DNA of 33,546 bases from Bifidobacteriaceae bacterium (GCA_031255835.1 JAIRRT010000059.1:1-33546); one strand, 5' to 3'. Numbered from the stretch's first letter, positions 8,832 to 18,887 are shown. The notes: generated by a model from the sequence alone, not told the origin. Numbers and translations are program-made.

Positions 8832-9904
8832 CCGATCGCCTCCGCAATTGAATCGGCCAGGCGGGCTGCCCCGTCGCGGATGCCGACCTTGGAGGCGAGG
8901 GACGCCATCGTCGGCAAGCGGGTTGGGTCCGCGAACAGGCCGGGCAGGTGGCCGGCAGCCCATTCGGGGGTGAACTGGGCGTCAGGGACGGCGATGGCGC
9001 CGCCAACCTCCACCAGGCCGCGCGCGTTGAGTGCCTGCTCGCCGTTGCCGATGGGCAGTGGCACCAGCACCGACGCGACCCCAACCGCAGCGATCTCACA
9101 GACCGTCCCCGCCCCGGCGCGCGCCACAAGCAGATCACCCGCCGCATAGGCAAGTGCCATGTCATCGAGGTATTCGCGCACCACATACCCCCCGTGCACG
9201 ATGCCGTCCCTCACCTCTCCCGCCTTGTCCGCCCCGGTCAGATGCAGAATTTGAACGCCGTCCGCAAGCAGTTGGGGGGCGGTGGCGAGCACGGTTTGGT
9301 TGATCCGGCGGGCGCCGAGCGAGCCGCCTGTGGCCACCAGAATTGGCCGCTCGGGGTCAAGGCCGAGGGCCTCGGCAGCCGGGCGGCGCTGGGCGGCGCG
9401 GTCCAGGGTGGCGATGGCCGGGCGCAGCGGCAGGCCGGTCAGCCGAGCGCGCGGCAACGGGGTGCCAGGCAGCGCGACCGCCACAACGGCAGCGTGCCGG
9501 GCGCCGAACCGGTTGGCCAGGCCGGGGCGGAAGTTGGCCTCATGCACCACAATCGGTACGCCGGCCCGGCGGGCAGCCAGATACGCCGGCATCGCCACAT
9601 AGCCGCCAAAACCGACCACCACCTCGGCATCTATCTGCTCGATGGCGTGGCGTGCACCGCGCACCGCTTTGGCCAGACCGCCAGGCAGGGAGAACCATTC
9701 GGCGCTGGGCCGGCGCGGCAGGCGGGCTTTGGGGATTGTGATCAGGTCAAGCCCTGCGGCCGGAACCAGCCGGGATTCCAGCCCTGCCGCTGTTCCCAGT
9801 ACCGCCAGCTGGGCTGATGGATCGCGCCGCTGAAGCTCACCGGCTGTCGCCAACAGCGGGTTTACGTGTCCGGCGGTCCCGCCGCCGGCCAGGAGCGCCC
9901 TCAT
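8828..9904 (-). CDS. murG: UDP-GlcNAc:undecaprenyl-PP-MurNAc-pentapeptide GlcNAc transferase
   Basis: Converts lipid I to lipid II on the inner face of the membrane (GT28 family). The 358-residue length is typical. Motifs seen: the glycine-rich loop 1 LLAGGGTAGHVNPLLA at residues 4-19, then loop 2 VVVGFGGYVAMPAYLAA and VVHEANFRPGLANR. The donor-binding domain has VATGGSLGARRINQTVL (loop 3), HLTGADKAGEV, and the UDP-GlcNAc site ARAGAGTVCEIAAVG with LVPLPIGNGEQALNA. The His in GGTAGH and the Glu in TVCE are present. The ATG at 9904 overlaps the ftsW stop and its TGA overlaps the murC start, so it is translationally coupled on both sides. Confidence 0.97.
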   Translation of the reverse strand: MRALLAGGGTAGHVNPLLATAGELQRRDPSAQLAVLGTAAGLESRLVPAAGLDLITIPKARLPRRPSAEWFSLPGGLAKAVRGARHAIEQIDAEVVVGFGGYVAMPAYLAARRAGVPIVVHEANFRPGLANRFGARHAAVVAVALPGTPLPRARLTGLPLRPAIATLDRAAQRRPAAEALGLDPERPILVATGGSLGARRINQTVLATAPQLLADGVQILHLTGADKAGEVRDGIVHGGYVVREYLDDMALAYAAGDLLVARAGAGTVCEIAAVGVASVLVPLPIGNGEQALNARGLVEVGGAIAVPDAQFTPEWAAGHLPGLFADPTRLPTMASLASKVGIRDGAARLADSIAEAIG

Positions 9905-11118
9905 CGGCGCCTCGGTGCCAACACGCCAAAGGCACGGGCCACCACACCGCGTTTGGCCCGGATGAACGGCCCGATGTCCGGATCAGTCCGCATCAGCCCA
10001 ATGACTGTGCCGATGGCCGCCAGCCCAGCGATCAAAGCGCTGCCACCAGCAGAAACGAACGGCAGCGGCACCCCGATCACCGGCAGCACCCGGATCACCA
10101 TCCCGATGTTCACAATGGCTTGGCCAATTAGCCAGCAGGAGATCGCTCCAACGGTCACCTGGGCAAAGCGTCGGGGATGCAGCCGCACCACTTGCAGCAA
10201 ACCGATGGCCAACACGCCGAATAGCAGTAGCACCACGCAGCAGCCCATCAGCCCCAACTCGGCCCCTATCACAGCGAAAATGAAGTCCGAATCGGCTTGG
10301 GAAAGCCATTCCCATTTCACCCGTGAAGCACCCAACCCTTGACCGAACACACCGCCTTCTGCCAGAGCATAGGAAGCTTGGTCAACTTGCCAGCATTCGG
10401 CATATTTCTCACATGCGGATGAATCGAACAGCACCCGCAACCGGCTGCGCCGCTGTTCATCGCCCATGACCTCAATAAAAGCCGCCAAACCCAGCCCGAG
10501 GGTCACCAGACCGATCTTGTGCCAGGGCACACCGGCCACAACCAAAGTGCCAACAGCCATCAGTCCAATCACCGAGGCGGTCCCGGCATCGTGCCCCAAC
10601 ACCACTAGGCCACCGGCCAGGGCGACGCCCAAAAGCGCAGGTACGGCAAGGTGGAACCAGTCATTGACCATCCGGGCTTTGGCCACCAACACGGACGCCA
10701 ACCAGACTGCCAGGCCGTACTTCAAGAACTCTGAGGGCTGGACGGTGTAGTTGCCAATCACCAGCCAGTTTGTATTGCCGCCCCGGCTTTCACCAATCAG
10801 CAACACAGCCGCTTGGAAGGCGAGTGTCGCAGCGAACACAACCCAGGCCCAGGGCTTTTCCCATTTCGGGATGGGCACACGCGACAACGCAAACCCAGCT
10901 GCCAAACCCAGTCCAATGAAAGCCAACTGTTCGCGTGCTTTTGCCCACGGAGAATCGCCTGCGGAAAGCGCATCCACCGTGTGGGAGGACACCACCATGA
11001 CGAATCCCAAAGCCACAAGCAAAGCCGTCGCGAATATGATCATGTAATACGCCGTCACCAAAGACCGGGCCGCCTGAGGCCGTTCGATGGCGAACGGCTG
11101 GCCGGGAGCGATTGTCAT
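9901..11118 (-). CDS. ftsW: SEDS peptidoglycan glycosyltransferase FtsW
   Basis: Polymerises lipid II into septal glycan strands together with FtsI. The 405-residue protein has about ten hydrophobic segments. SEDS signatures seen: YTVQPSEFLKYGLAVWLAS at about 124-142, GHDAGTASVIGL, then GVFGQGLGASRVKWEWL and the extracellular-loop segment ADSDFIFAVIGAELGLMG, whose Asp278 matches the residue needed for polymerase activity in the family. The common GEELG of this loop is GAELG here. The terminal PLPFVSAGGSALIAGLAAIG is the conserved last pair of helices. The ATG overlaps the murD stop. Its place between murD and murG identifies it as FtsW rather than RodA. Confidence 0.95.
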   Translation of the reverse strand: MTIAPGQPFAIERPQAARSLVTAYYMIIFATALLVALGFVMVVSSHTVDALSAGDSPWAKAREQLAFIGLGLAAGFALSRVPIPKWEKPWAWVVFAATLAFQAAVLLIGESRGGNTNWLVIGNYTVQPSEFLKYGLAVWLASVLVAKARMVNDWFHLAVPALLGVALAGGLVVLGHDAGTASVIGLMAVGTLVVAGVPWHKIGLVTLGLGLAAFIEVMGDEQRRSRLRVLFDSSACEKYAECWQVDQASYALAEGGVFGQGLGASRVKWEWLSQADSDFIFAVIGAELGLMGCCVVLLLFGVLAIGLLQVVRLHPRRFAQVTVGAISCWLIGQAIVNIGMVIRVLPVIGVPLPFVSAGGSALIAGLAAIGTVIGLMRTDPDIGPFIRAKRGVVARAFGVLAPRRR

Positions 11119-12566
11119 TCCTGACCTCCCACTTCCGCCCGGGCCGATTCCGCCCGCACCGCCTGTGCGAACGCCTGCCCGCGCTCGGCATAGGAGGTGA
11201 ATTGGTCCTGCGAGGCGGCTGCCGGCGCCAACACAACCGCCGCAGCACCTGACGCCATCCGGCGCGCAGCCTGAACCGCCCGGGACATCACCACGTCAGT
11301 TTCCCCGTCCGGCACCTCCACAACGGGCAGGCCGGGCGCGTGTCGCCCAAGCGGGCCGGCAAAGGCTGCCGTATCCCGCCCAATCAACACAACTCCCCGC
11401 AACTTCCCGACGATGCCGCGCACCAGCTCCTCGATGTCGGTCCCCTTGGTCAATCCGCCTGCAACCCACACCACGCTGCGCGGGCCGAAGCCGGCCAGAT
11501 CAGCCTGGACGGCGTGGGGATTTGTGGCCTTGGAGTCATCGAAGTAGTCCGCTGCGTCGATTTGGCCCACCAGACTCATTCGGTGTTCGCCCACAGCGAA
11601 ATCGGTCAGCGCCTTTGCGATAGCCGGCGGCTCTACACCGGGCAGTGAACGGACCAGAGCCATGGCAGTCAGCGCGTCGAGCACAAGATGATCTGGCGGG
11701 GCGGAGGCGGCCCTCGGTGCAAGGCCAGGCGCTCCACCGTGCCGCGGCGTGGCCAGATGTGCCAAATCACTCACCTGCGCCAACACCTCGCCATCGGCCC
11801 AGGCCCTGTCAACAATCGCCCCATCCACCACGCCGATCTGCCTGTCAGCCGGCTCACCCAACGTCACGCCCAGGATCCTCGAATCCCGTCCAGGGTGACC
11901 CCACCGGTGGACGGCCTCGGTCAACCCCTTCTGCGGACCGACTATCACGCACAGGAAGGCGCCATCGGCAATCCTCGCTTTATCGCGCCAGTAGTCCTGC
12001 TGTGAGCCGTGCCAGTCCAGGTGGTCCGGCGCCACGTTGAGCAGTGCTGCTGCCCAGGGCTTGATTGAGCTGGTGAAGTGCAGCTGGAATGAGGACAACT
12101 CGCACACAAACAGCTCAACCGACTCATCGCTCACGGCCTCGACAAGCGGCTGGCCGATGTTCCCGGCGGCGACAGCGTTCAAGCCTGCCGCCTGGAGGAT
12201 CGCGGCCGTCAGCTCCACGGTTGTTGTCTTGCCGTTGGTTCCTGTCACGCACAGCCACGGCGCCTGCTTCTTAGCGCGGGTGCGCCACGCGAGTTCCACC
12301 TCGCTCCAGATCTCGATTCCAGCGCTTACAGCCTCCGCCAAAGGAGGGCGCCACGGCGGCCAACCTGGCGAGGTGACAATCAAGTCGATCCCGGCCAGAT
12401 CGAGCTGCTCACCCTTGATAGGTGCTATCCCCTCGACAGGCTCGGTTGCGGCATCGTCCACTGGGATGATCTGCGCGCCGGCCTGGATCAGGGTGCGCGC
12501 GGCTGCCCGCCCGGACGCTCCCAGGCCAAGGACAGCGACTGTGGCCCCCGCGATGTCGAGTGCCAC
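11115..12566 (-). CDS. murD: UDP-N-acetylmuramoyl-L-alanine--D-glutamate ligase
   Basis: Adds D-Glu to UDP-MurNAc-L-Ala with ATP. The 483 residues run from a GTG start three bases after the mraY TAG. The N-domain starts ATVAVLGLGASGRAAARTL. The P-loop is WLCVTGTNGKTTTVELTAA at about residues 104-122. The central domain has LNVAPDHLDWHGS and a Lys-containing YWRDKARIA (carbamoylated lysine region). The C-domain has GEHRMSLVG, YFDDSKATNPHA and VWVAGGLTKGTD. These fit MurD rather than the other Mur ligases. The stop overlaps the ftsW start. Confidence 0.97.
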   Translation of the reverse strand: MALDIAGATVAVLGLGASGRAAARTLIQAGAQIIPVDDAATEPVEGIAPIKGEQLDLAGIDLIVTSPGWPPWRPPLAEAVSAGIEIWSEVELAWRTRAKKQAPWLCVTGTNGKTTTVELTAAILQAAGLNAVAAGNIGQPLVEAVSDESVELFVCELSSFQLHFTSSIKPWAAALLNVAPDHLDWHGSQQDYWRDKARIADGAFLCVIVGPQKGLTEAVHRWGHPGRDSRILGVTLGEPADRQIGVVDGAIVDRAWADGEVLAQVSDLAHLATPRHGGAPGLAPRAASAPPDHLVLDALTAMALVRSLPGVEPPAIAKALTDFAVGEHRMSLVGQIDAADYFDDSKATNPHAVQADLAGFGPRSVVWVAGGLTKGTDIEELVRGIVGKLRGVVLIGRDTAAFAGPLGRHAPGLPVVEVPDGETDVVMSRAVQAARRMASGAAAVVLAPAAASQDQFTSYAERGQAFAQAVRAESARAEVGGQE

Positions 12567-12569
12567 CGG

Positions 12570-13664
12570 CTACTCCGCCAGGAATTGGAGCGATTCGCCG
12601 TAGAACAGGCCGACCCCAGCGGCGGCAAACAGCACAGCGATGAGCCAAAAACGTATCACGATGGTCACTTCGCCCCAGCCGCACAACTCGAAGTGGTGAT
12701 GCAGCGGTGCCATCTTGAATACGCGTTTTCCCCCTGTCAGTTTGAACCATCCCACTTGGATGATGTCTGACATGATGATGATGAAGAACAGTCCACCAAT
12801 CAGGAGAGCCAAGAACTCGGTCCGCGTGACTATCGACACACCTGCGTAGGCTCCACCAAGCGCTAGCGAGCCTGTATCCCCCATGAAGATGCGGGCTGGA
12901 GAAGCGTTCCACCAAAGAAAACCAAGACACGCACCCATGATGGCTGCCACAGCAATTGTCACATCGAGCGGATCACGCACCTGATAGCAGCCGTCCAATG
13001 AGGAGGTTGCCACACAGGACCGGTTCATCTGCCACAGGCCCACAATCACATACGCGCCAAACACCATGGCCGATGCGCCCGTGGCCAGGCCATCCAGCCC
13101 GTCAGTCACGTTGACAGCGTTGGACCAAGCGGTGATGAGGAAGTTGGCCCACAGCACAAACAAAATGATCCCGAGGGTTTTCCCAGCGAACGCCAAGTCC
13201 ACGCCAGTATCACGCAGGAAGGAGATTTTGGTCGATGCCGGACGCAGACCTTCAGAATCGGGGAACCCCATGGCCATCAAAGCGAACGCCACCCCGACAG
13301 ATCCCTGACCAACAATTTTCCAGATCGGTGAAAGGCCAAGCGAACGCTGGCGGCGGATCTTCAGCGAATCATCCAGGAATCCGACAAATCCGAGCCCGCC
13401 CATCAAGAACAGAACCAGCAACCCGGACGCACCGGGTCTGTGTGATCCAGCCACCACGTTGGACCCGAAATAGCCGGCCATCGCAGCGACAATGATGACA
13501 ATTCCACCCATTGTCGGAGTGCCGCGTTTGGTGAAATGGGCCGTCGGACCGTCCTGACGGATGAACTGCCCCCAAGAGTTGGACACCAAAAGCCGAATGA
13601 ACAGCGGCGTGCCCAGAAGCGACACGATCAGCGCTATGCCAGCGGCGCCCAGAATGTTCAGCAT
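12570..13664 (-). CDS. mraY: Phospho-N-acetylmuramoyl-pentapeptide transferase
   Basis: An integral membrane enzyme that transfers phospho-MurNAc-pentapeptide to undecaprenyl phosphate, giving lipid I. The ATG at 13664, with GGAGG seven bases upstream, gives 364 residues and overlaps the murF end by 7 bp; the longer frame only covers murF sequence. Ten hydrophobic segments are apparent. Signature motifs: [16 protein letters not shown] at about 31-46, the catalytic Asp pair in [26 protein letters not shown], the metal-binding [12 protein letters not shown], and the histidine triad [11 protein letters not shown] near the C-terminus. All are intact. Confidence 0.97.
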   Translation of the reverse strand: MLNILGAAGIALIVSLLGTPLFIRLLVSNSWGQFIRQDGPTAHFTKRGTPTMGGIVIIVAAMAGYFGSNVVAGSHRPGASGLLVLFLMGGLGFVGFLDDSLKIRRQRSLGLSPIWKIVGQGSVGVAFALMAMGFPDSEGLRPASTKISFLRDTGVDLAFAGKTLGIILFVLWANFLITAWSNAVNVTDGLDGLATGASAMVFGAYVIVGLWQMNRSCVATSSLDGCYQVRDPLDVTIAVAAIMGACLGFLWWNASPARIFMGDTGSLALGGAYAGVSIVTRTEFLALLIGGLFFIIIMSDIIQVGWFKLTGGKRVFKMAPLHHHFELCGWGEVTIVIRFWLIAVLFAAAGVGLFYGESLQFLAE

Positions 13665-15082
13665 GGGGCAGCCTCCGGATTGGCCAGGGACTCGGCCAGG
13701 CGCCACAGGCCTGTCCCGTTGGAGCCCTTGATGAGGATGATCGTTTCGGTCGCCTCCGCTTCTCGGATGTCGCTGGGCCTGGGCGGGGCCTCGCAGAACT
13801 GTACGGCGCGCGGGTCCATACCGGTGTCAAGCGCGCCGGACAAGGCCGGTTTCGCCCCAGTTCCAACCACGGTCAGGCGGTCCAAACCCAACTCCGCGGC
13901 CAACACTCCGAGCTGGCGGTGGGCGCCCTCGCTGGCCGATCCCAACTCCAACATCTCCCCCAAAACCGCCCAACTGCGCCTTCCGGTCGCCTTGGCCCGC
14001 GCCGCCAAGAACCGCATTGCAGAGTCCGCCGATGCCGGATTGGAGTTGTACGCGTCATCCAGCAGTTCCAGCCCGCCTGGCAGGTCTGTCAGCGCCATCC
14101 GATGTGGCGAATCCGCTCCGGCTCCGGCCAAGGCCTGGCATATGGCCGCCAAGTCGATCCCCAACGCCAGGCCACCAGCAACGCTGGCCAGCAGGTTGAC
14201 CCCATGGTGCAAACCGATCAGTCCGCTGGCAATCTCCACCTCCCCTTGTGGGGTGAGGATTCTGCACGTCAGGCGGCCGGCATCGTCCAACCAGGATTGC
14301 TTCAGCCGGACCCTCGCGGCGGGCGAGGCGCCGAACGTCATGAGGTGGGCGGTGGTTGGCATGGTGGCCACGCGCGGATCATCTGCAGCCAGCACGGCTG
14401 TGGCGTCTGGTCCCAAAGCGGCAGGCAGTTCGGATTTGGCGGCGGCAATCGCCTCGATGGAGCCGAACTCTCCGATGTGAGCTGGGGCAACGCCCAACAC
14501 CACGCCGACATCGGGCGGGGCTATCCAACACAGGTGCGCAATCTCGCCCACGTGGTTGGCGCCCATCTCCAGCACCAGCACCCGGGTGGCGGGGCTGGCC
14601 TGCAGGACGGTCAGTGGCAGCCCGATGTCGTTGTTGAAGGATCCGCGGGCCGCGACAGTGGGGCCTAGCGCTCGGCCGAGCCTGCCCAGCAGGTCCTTTG
14701 TGGTGGTCTTGCCGACGGACCCGGTGACGGCGATCACCTTGAGGTTCTTGCGCAGGCTTTGCAGGTGGGCGCGGGCGAGTAGGCCGAGCCCGGCCAAAGT
14801 GTCCGGCACCAACACGTGTGGCACCGCAACGGGCCGGCTGGCCAACACCAGGGCGGCGCCGGCCTCGTAAGCGGCCTGGGCGTAGTCGTGACCGTCGGCT
14901 CGCTCCCCAGCCACCGCAACAAACAGTGCGCCTGGGCCAGCCTGCCGCGAATCGAGGGTGCACGAGGTCACCGGAGTCTCGGAGTTCACGGCACCGGGTC
15001 CGGCCGGTTCAGAGCCAGCCGGTCCACCCAGCTCCAGGTGACCGCCGGTGATGGCGGCGACCTGTCCGGCCGTCATGTCCAT
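13658..15082 (-). CDS. murF: UDP-N-acetylmuramoyl-tripeptide--D-alanyl-D-alanine ligase
   Basis: Adds D-Ala-D-Ala to complete the UDP-MurNAc-pentapeptide. It has 474 residues. ATG 15082 is preferred over a second ATG at 15076 because AAGGAG lies eight bases before the first; both overlap the murE stop. The N-domain includes [19 protein letters not shown] and [19 protein letters not shown]. The P-loop is [46 protein letters not shown] and [18 protein letters not shown] follow, all typical of MurF. The C-terminal [15 protein letters not shown] is the usual end motif. The stop overlaps the mraY start. Confidence 0.97.
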   Translation of the reverse strand: MDMTAGQVAAITGGHLELGGPAGSEPAGPGAVNSETPVTSCTLDSRQAGPGALFVAVAGERADGHDYAQAAYEAGAALVLASRPVAVPHVLVPDTLAGLGLLARAHLQSLRKNLKVIAVTGSVGKTTTKDLLGRLGRALGPTVAARGSFNNDIGLPLTVLQASPATRVLVLEMGANHVGEIAHLCWIAPPDVGVVLGVAPAHIGEFGSIEAIAAAKSELPAALGPDATAVLAADDPRVATMPTTAHLMTFGASPAARVRLKQSWLDDAGRLTCRILTPQGEVEIASGLIGLHHGVNLLASVAGGLALGIDLAAICQALAGAGADSPHRMALTDLPGGLELLDDAYNSNPASADSAMRFLAARAKATGRRSWAVLGEMLELGSASEGAHRQLGVLAAELGLDRLTVVGTGAKPALSGALDTGMDPRAVQFCEAPPRPSDIREAEATETIILIKGSNGTGLWRLAESLANPEAAPC

Positions 15083-16599
15083 GGCCCGTGCTCCTTCAAT
15101 GCCTCAGCCAGGACGGCCCTATCGTCAAAGTCGATGGTGCGATCGCCAACAACCTGCCCGGTCTCGTGGCCTTTGCCCAACACGGCCACGGTGTCACCCA
15201 ACTGCGCCTGGTCAAGTGCCGCAGCAATCGCCTCGGCCCTGTCAGGTACCTCCTGAACGGCCACGTGAGCACCCGGGCCGGCACCCGAACCCGAACCAAC
15301 CCCAGCCAGCACAGCGCGGCGGATGGCGGCTGGATCCTCATCGCGAGGGTTATCGTCCGTGACTATCACCACGTCGGCCTGGCCTGCTGCTGCGGCCCCC
15401 ATCTCGGCTCGTTTGCCGCGGTCACGCCCGCCACCCGCCCCCAGCACCACAATCAGCCGGCCGGCGGTGCGGGCCCGCAGTGCGTGCAGCACGGCGTTGA
15501 TGGCGGCAGGAGTGTGGGCAAAATCCACCACGGTCAGCGGGGCAGGGTCGGGGCCGCGCACAGGTTCCATCCGGCCCGGCACACATTTCAGGGCGCTGAT
15601 GCCGGCGGCGGCCACGTCCGGATCGATGCCAGCCACAATGGCAGCGGCCAAACCTGTGGCCGCGTTGACCAGGTTGAACTCGCCTACCAGCCGCGTGGCG
15701 GCCTCAACCGACACAGGCCCGGTCAGGGCAAATCCCTGGGCCGGCTCGCCATCGATCATCACTGTGCCGCGGCGCTCGGCCCGCCAGTCAGCCGTCTCAT
15801 CCCAGCCAACCCGAACTGTCGGAATGCCCGGCTTCATCTGGGCGGCGGGCTGGTCCCCCACCCAGACCACGCCGTGGCGTGCCCTGTCGGGTTGGAACAG
15901 GCTGGCCTTGACGGCGTGATACGCATCGACGCTTCGATGGAAGTCCAGATGATCACGGGCAAGGTTTGTCAGCACGGCAACGTCGAGCACAAGTCCGTCC
16001 ACTCGCCCCAGGGCCAGCGCGTGGGATGACACCTCCATGGCGCAGCCTTTGATCCCGGCCTCCCGCATCGCCGCCAGCGCGGCCTGCAGGTCCGGTGCCT
16101 CCAGCGTGGTGCGCGGCGAGGCAACCGGCACACCATCAAACCCAACCGCCAACGTGCCGAGCACAGCTGAGCGCGACCAGGCTTGGCGCATGGCCGCATC
16201 GACCAGCCATGCAACAGTCGTTTTCCCGGTGGTGCCTGTGATGCCAACCAGCGTCAAATCATCGGCGGGCCTGTCGTAGAACCACGCCGAGAGCGGCCCA
16301 AGGCGGCCGCGGGGATCGGGGACCACAAGGTATGGGATACCTGGATCGATCATGGTTGCGCCGGCATCGTCGGTAAGGACTGCCACGGCACCGGCTCGCA
16401 GCGCCGCCGGAACGTAGGCTGCCCCATGCGCGTTGGCGCCGCGAACCGCCACAAACAGGTCACCGGGCCTGACAGAACTGGTGGCCACAGCCAAACCTGT
16501 AATAAGTACGTTCGATTCCCCGCGGGCGGCTGCTCCGAGGAATCCGGCGATCTCACCGAACGTCCGGTGCGGCGGGACCGAGGGCTTCAACGGGTTCAT
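15073..16599 (-). CDS. murE: UDP-MurNAc-L-Ala-D-Glu ligase, probably adding meso-diaminopimelate
   Basis: Adds the third stem-peptide residue. The 508-residue protein has DSR-like SSVRPGDLFVAVRGANAHG, the P-loop GITGTTGKTTVAWLVD, MEVSSHALALGRV, NLARDHLDFHRSVDAYHAVK (with the Lys that is carbamoylated in the family), DFAHTPAAI, and the C-domain TDDNPRDEDP. DNPR is the motif of diaminopimelate-adding MurE (E. coli), while the lysine enzyme of S. aureus has DNPA, so DAP is inferred. The usual TTPEA segment reads TTLEAP here. It starts at ATG 16599, with an AAGG-type SD, 36 bp after ftsI, one of only three clear gaps inside the operon. Confidence 0.96.
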   Translation of the reverse strand: MNPLKPSVPPHRTFGEIAGFLGAAARGESNVLITGLAVATSSVRPGDLFVAVRGANAHGAAYVPAALRAGAVAVLTDDAGATMIDPGIPYLVVPDPRGRLGPLSAWFYDRPADDLTLVGITGTTGKTTVAWLVDAAMRQAWSRSAVLGTLAVGFDGVPVASPRTTLEAPDLQAALAAMREAGIKGCAMEVSSHALALGRVDGLVLDVAVLTNLARDHLDFHRSVDAYHAVKASLFQPDRARHGVVWVGDQPAAQMKPGIPTVRVGWDETADWRAERRGTVMIDGEPAQGFALTGPVSVEAATRLVGEFNLVNAATGLAAAIVAGIDPDVAAAGISALKCVPGRMEPVRGPDPAPLTVVDFAHTPAAINAVLHALRARTAGRLIVVLGAGGGRDRGKRAEMGAAAAGQADVVIVTDDNPRDEDPAAIRRAVLAGVGSGSGAGPGAHVAVQEVPDRAEAIAAALDQAQLGDTVAVLGKGHETGQVVGDRTIDFDDRAVLAEALKEHGPWT

Positions 16600-16635
16600 C
16601 GGGCATTGACCTTACGTGACTGGAGGCGGCCTGCC

Positions 16636-18408
16636 TTACCAGGTTGTGGGAATTTTCACGGGCTCATCTGTGGAGGGCGGAACGTCGAGGCGCTGCAGCG
16701 CAAACGAGGCGACCTTCTTGAAGACCGGCGCCGCCACCGTGGCCCCCCATGACGACGTCTGGGCATCATTGACAATCACGGCAACCGCGATGCGCGGATC
16801 ATTGGCGGGGGCCAGGCCGATGAACGAGGACACGAAGAAGTCAGCGTTGCCGTCCGGGCCGATCATCTCCGACGTGCCTGTCTTGCCAGCCACGCGATAA
16901 CCGGTGATTTTCGCGGTCCCGCCAGTGCCGTCATCGACCACCGATTCCAGCATGCCGACCAGCTGGTTGGCGGTGTCTCGGCTGATCACACGGTTGCCCT
17001 TGCCAACTGTGGTGGTGTCGGTGCGCCCGTCTGGGCACTGCCAGGAACGCACCAGGTGCGGCGGCATGGCCACCCCACCGTTCCCGACAATCTGGTACAC
17101 CCCGGCGGCCTGCAGCGCGTTGACGCCAACCCCCTGGCCAAACAGCACGGTGTTGCGCGTCCGCCCATCCCACCACTGCGTACCAGGAACATGGACGATG
17201 CCGGGATTTTCAGCTGGCAGCTCAACTCCCGTGACCTTGCCGAACCCGAACTTGGTCAGGTAGTCGTAGCGGGTCTGATCTGGCACGTTCTGGGCGGCCA
17301 TCATGGTGCCGATGTTGGAGGACTGCGCCAGGATGCCGTTCAACGTCCAGTTGGATGTGGCGTGCTCGTCATGGTCTTTGAACACCTGCCCGCCAAATGT
17401 CGCTGTCCACGGCACCGAGTATGTGCTGGTCGGGGTGGCTTCACCGGTCTCCAGGACCATGGCCATTGTCACGACCTTGCCGGTTGAGCCGGGCTCGAAG
17501 ATGTCCTCCACGGCTGCTGAGCCGCCCAGTCCGCGCTCACGGGCCTCGGCTGGATCGACGGTGCCGGAGTCTGCCAGCGCCAGGATCTCGCCTGTCTTGA
17601 CGTCCAACGCCACCACTGAGCCGGATTCGGCGCCCATCTCGGCAACCTGATCATCTATGGCGTTTTGGGCGGCCCACTGCAGGTCAGAGTCGAGTGTCAG
17701 CACCACGTCGCAGCCTGAGCGGGCCGGGGTGCCGGAGTATTCGCCGCCTGGGATCGGTTGGCCACCGCCGCCCACCTCGACGTCGCGCGAGCCCGGTTTG
17801 CCGGTGAGCAGGTCGTTTTCGGTCAGCTCTAGGCCCGTGTAGTGGCCTGGGTGGTCATCGTCGCCTTCGCCCTTGAACGGGTAGCCGAGGATGTTCCCGG
17901 CCACGGCCCCGGCCGGGTAGGACCGCTCGTAGTACAGGGTGCCGAAGATGCCGCGCACCCCGAGTTCTGAGATGCGGCGCCACAGCGGCGGTTCGGCGTC
18001 TTTGATGAGTGGCACCCACGCCGAATCCCCGGTCAGGGCGCCGCGCAGCTCGGTTTCATCCCAACCGATCACCGGTGCAAGGAGTTCCGCGGCCCCCGCC
18101 GCGCCTGCGTATGCGACGTTGCCGTGGGAGTCCTTGCGGACAAACAGGTCTATCTCAAGCTGGTTGGCCTCCACTGAGTATCGCGGCACGTCAGTGGCAA
18201 GAATTGTGCCGTCAGCAGCCAAGATGTCCCCTCGGCGTGCCGGCTCGTCGTAGTGGACCATCCGGGTGGTGACGCCTTGGGCGGCCAGGGCGTCGGCTTG
18301 GACAGCTTGGATGTAGATCAGCCGGGCGCCAAAGCCCAGCAGCACCAGCAGCACGCCAATCCGGATGAAACGCTGCCGCGGTCCTGGCCGGGCCGCCCCC
18401 TGCCTCAC
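16636..18408 (-). CDS. ftsI: Septal transpeptidase FtsI (class B penicillin-binding protein)
   Basis: Cross-links septal peptidoglycan as partner of FtsW. Of 590 residues, about 15-35 form the N-terminal membrane anchor. About 55-230 are the class B dimerisation/pedestal region, starting with the conserved EPARRGDILAADGTILA. About 235-585 are the transpeptidase. Active-site motifs: SxxK at Ser308-Thr-Gly-Lys311 in EPGSTGKVV, SxN at Ser363-Ser-Asn365 in AQSSNIGT, and KTG at 509-511 in VAGKTGTSEM. No PASTA domains follow. The GTG start overlaps the ftsL stop (GTGA). Confidence 0.97.
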   Translation of the reverse strand: MRQGAARPGPRQRFIRIGVLLVLLGFGARLIYIQAVQADALAAQGVTTRMVHYDEPARRGDILAADGTILATDVPRYSVEANQLEIDLFVRKDSHGNVAYAGAAGAAELLAPVIGWDETELRGALTGDSAWVPLIKDAEPPLWRRISELGVRGIFGTLYYERSYPAGAVAGNILGYPFKGEGDDDHPGHYTGLELTENDLLTGKPGSRDVEVGGGGQPIPGGEYSGTPARSGCDVVLTLDSDLQWAAQNAIDDQVAEMGAESGSVVALDVKTGEILALADSGTVDPAEARERGLGGSAAVEDIFEPGSTGKVVTMAMVLETGEATPTSTYSVPWTATFGGQVFKDHDEHATSNWTLNGILAQSSNIGTMMAAQNVPDQTRYDYLTKFGFGKVTGVELPAENPGIVHVPGTQWWDGRTRNTVLFGQGVGVNALQAAGVYQIVGNGGVAMPPHLVRSWQCPDGRTDTTTVGKGNRVISRDTANQLVGMLESVVDDGTGGTAKITGYRVAGKTGTSEMIGPDGNADFFVSSFIGLAPANDPRIAVAVIVNDAQTSSWGATVAAPVFKKVASFALQRLDVPPSTDEPVKIPTTW

Positions 18409-18887
18409 AGTTCCGCCTCAGGGGGTTGGGAGAGCGATTCCTCGCCGGATTCCTCGCCTGCCCACTCGGATTCCTGGTTCACTTCCTCGGATTCCTCGCC
18501 CGCTGCCACCGGCTGGCCGATGGTCGAGCCGTCGCTCAGCCGCACATAGGTGATGTGCGTCCCAGGCAACATCCCCAGGTCACGGGCCCTATCGGCCAGC
18601 GAGGCCGGCGATTCATGATCGTTTATCCGTTCAAGCACAATGGCCCGCTGTTCCGCCAGGTCAGCCAACTCGACCTCCAACTCGTGCCGCTCAAAGGCGT
18701 CGGCCGCCATCGTCGTGTTGAACCACAGCACTGCCCCGACACCCACTGCCAACAGCCAACCGCACACGATCACCAACAGGGCGTAACCAACACGCCGGCG
18801 TGGCGGACGGACCACACGCAACGCGGGGCGGGTGGTCGGTTCAGGTGTGCTGGCGCGCCGCGGAACTGGCGCTGGAATGGCACTCAT
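18405..18887 (-). CDS. ftsL: FtsL-like divisome protein with acidic C-terminal tail
   Basis: A 160-residue bitopic protein called from position and shape: it lies between rsmH and ftsI, with stop and start overlaps on both sides. Residues 1-33 are Pro/Arg-rich and cytoplasmic. 34-56 are a single membrane helix. 62-92 are a heptad-like Glu/Leu/Ala coiled coil (FERHELEVELADLAEQRAIV), then SPASLADRARDLGMLPGTHI, which resembles the conserved end of FtsL/septum-formation-initiator proteins. Residues 130-160 are very acidic (EESEEVNQESEWAGEESGEE), an extension most FtsL proteins lack. Sequence conservation in this family is low, so topology and context carry the call. Confidence 0.85.
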   Translation of the reverse strand: MSAIPAPVPRRASTPEPTTRPALRVVRPPRRRVGYALLVIVCGWLLAVGVGAVLWFNTTMAADAFERHELEVELADLAEQRAIVLERINDHESPASLADRARDLGMLPGTHITYVRLSDGSTIGQPVAAGEESEEVNQESEWAGEESGEESLSQPPEAEL

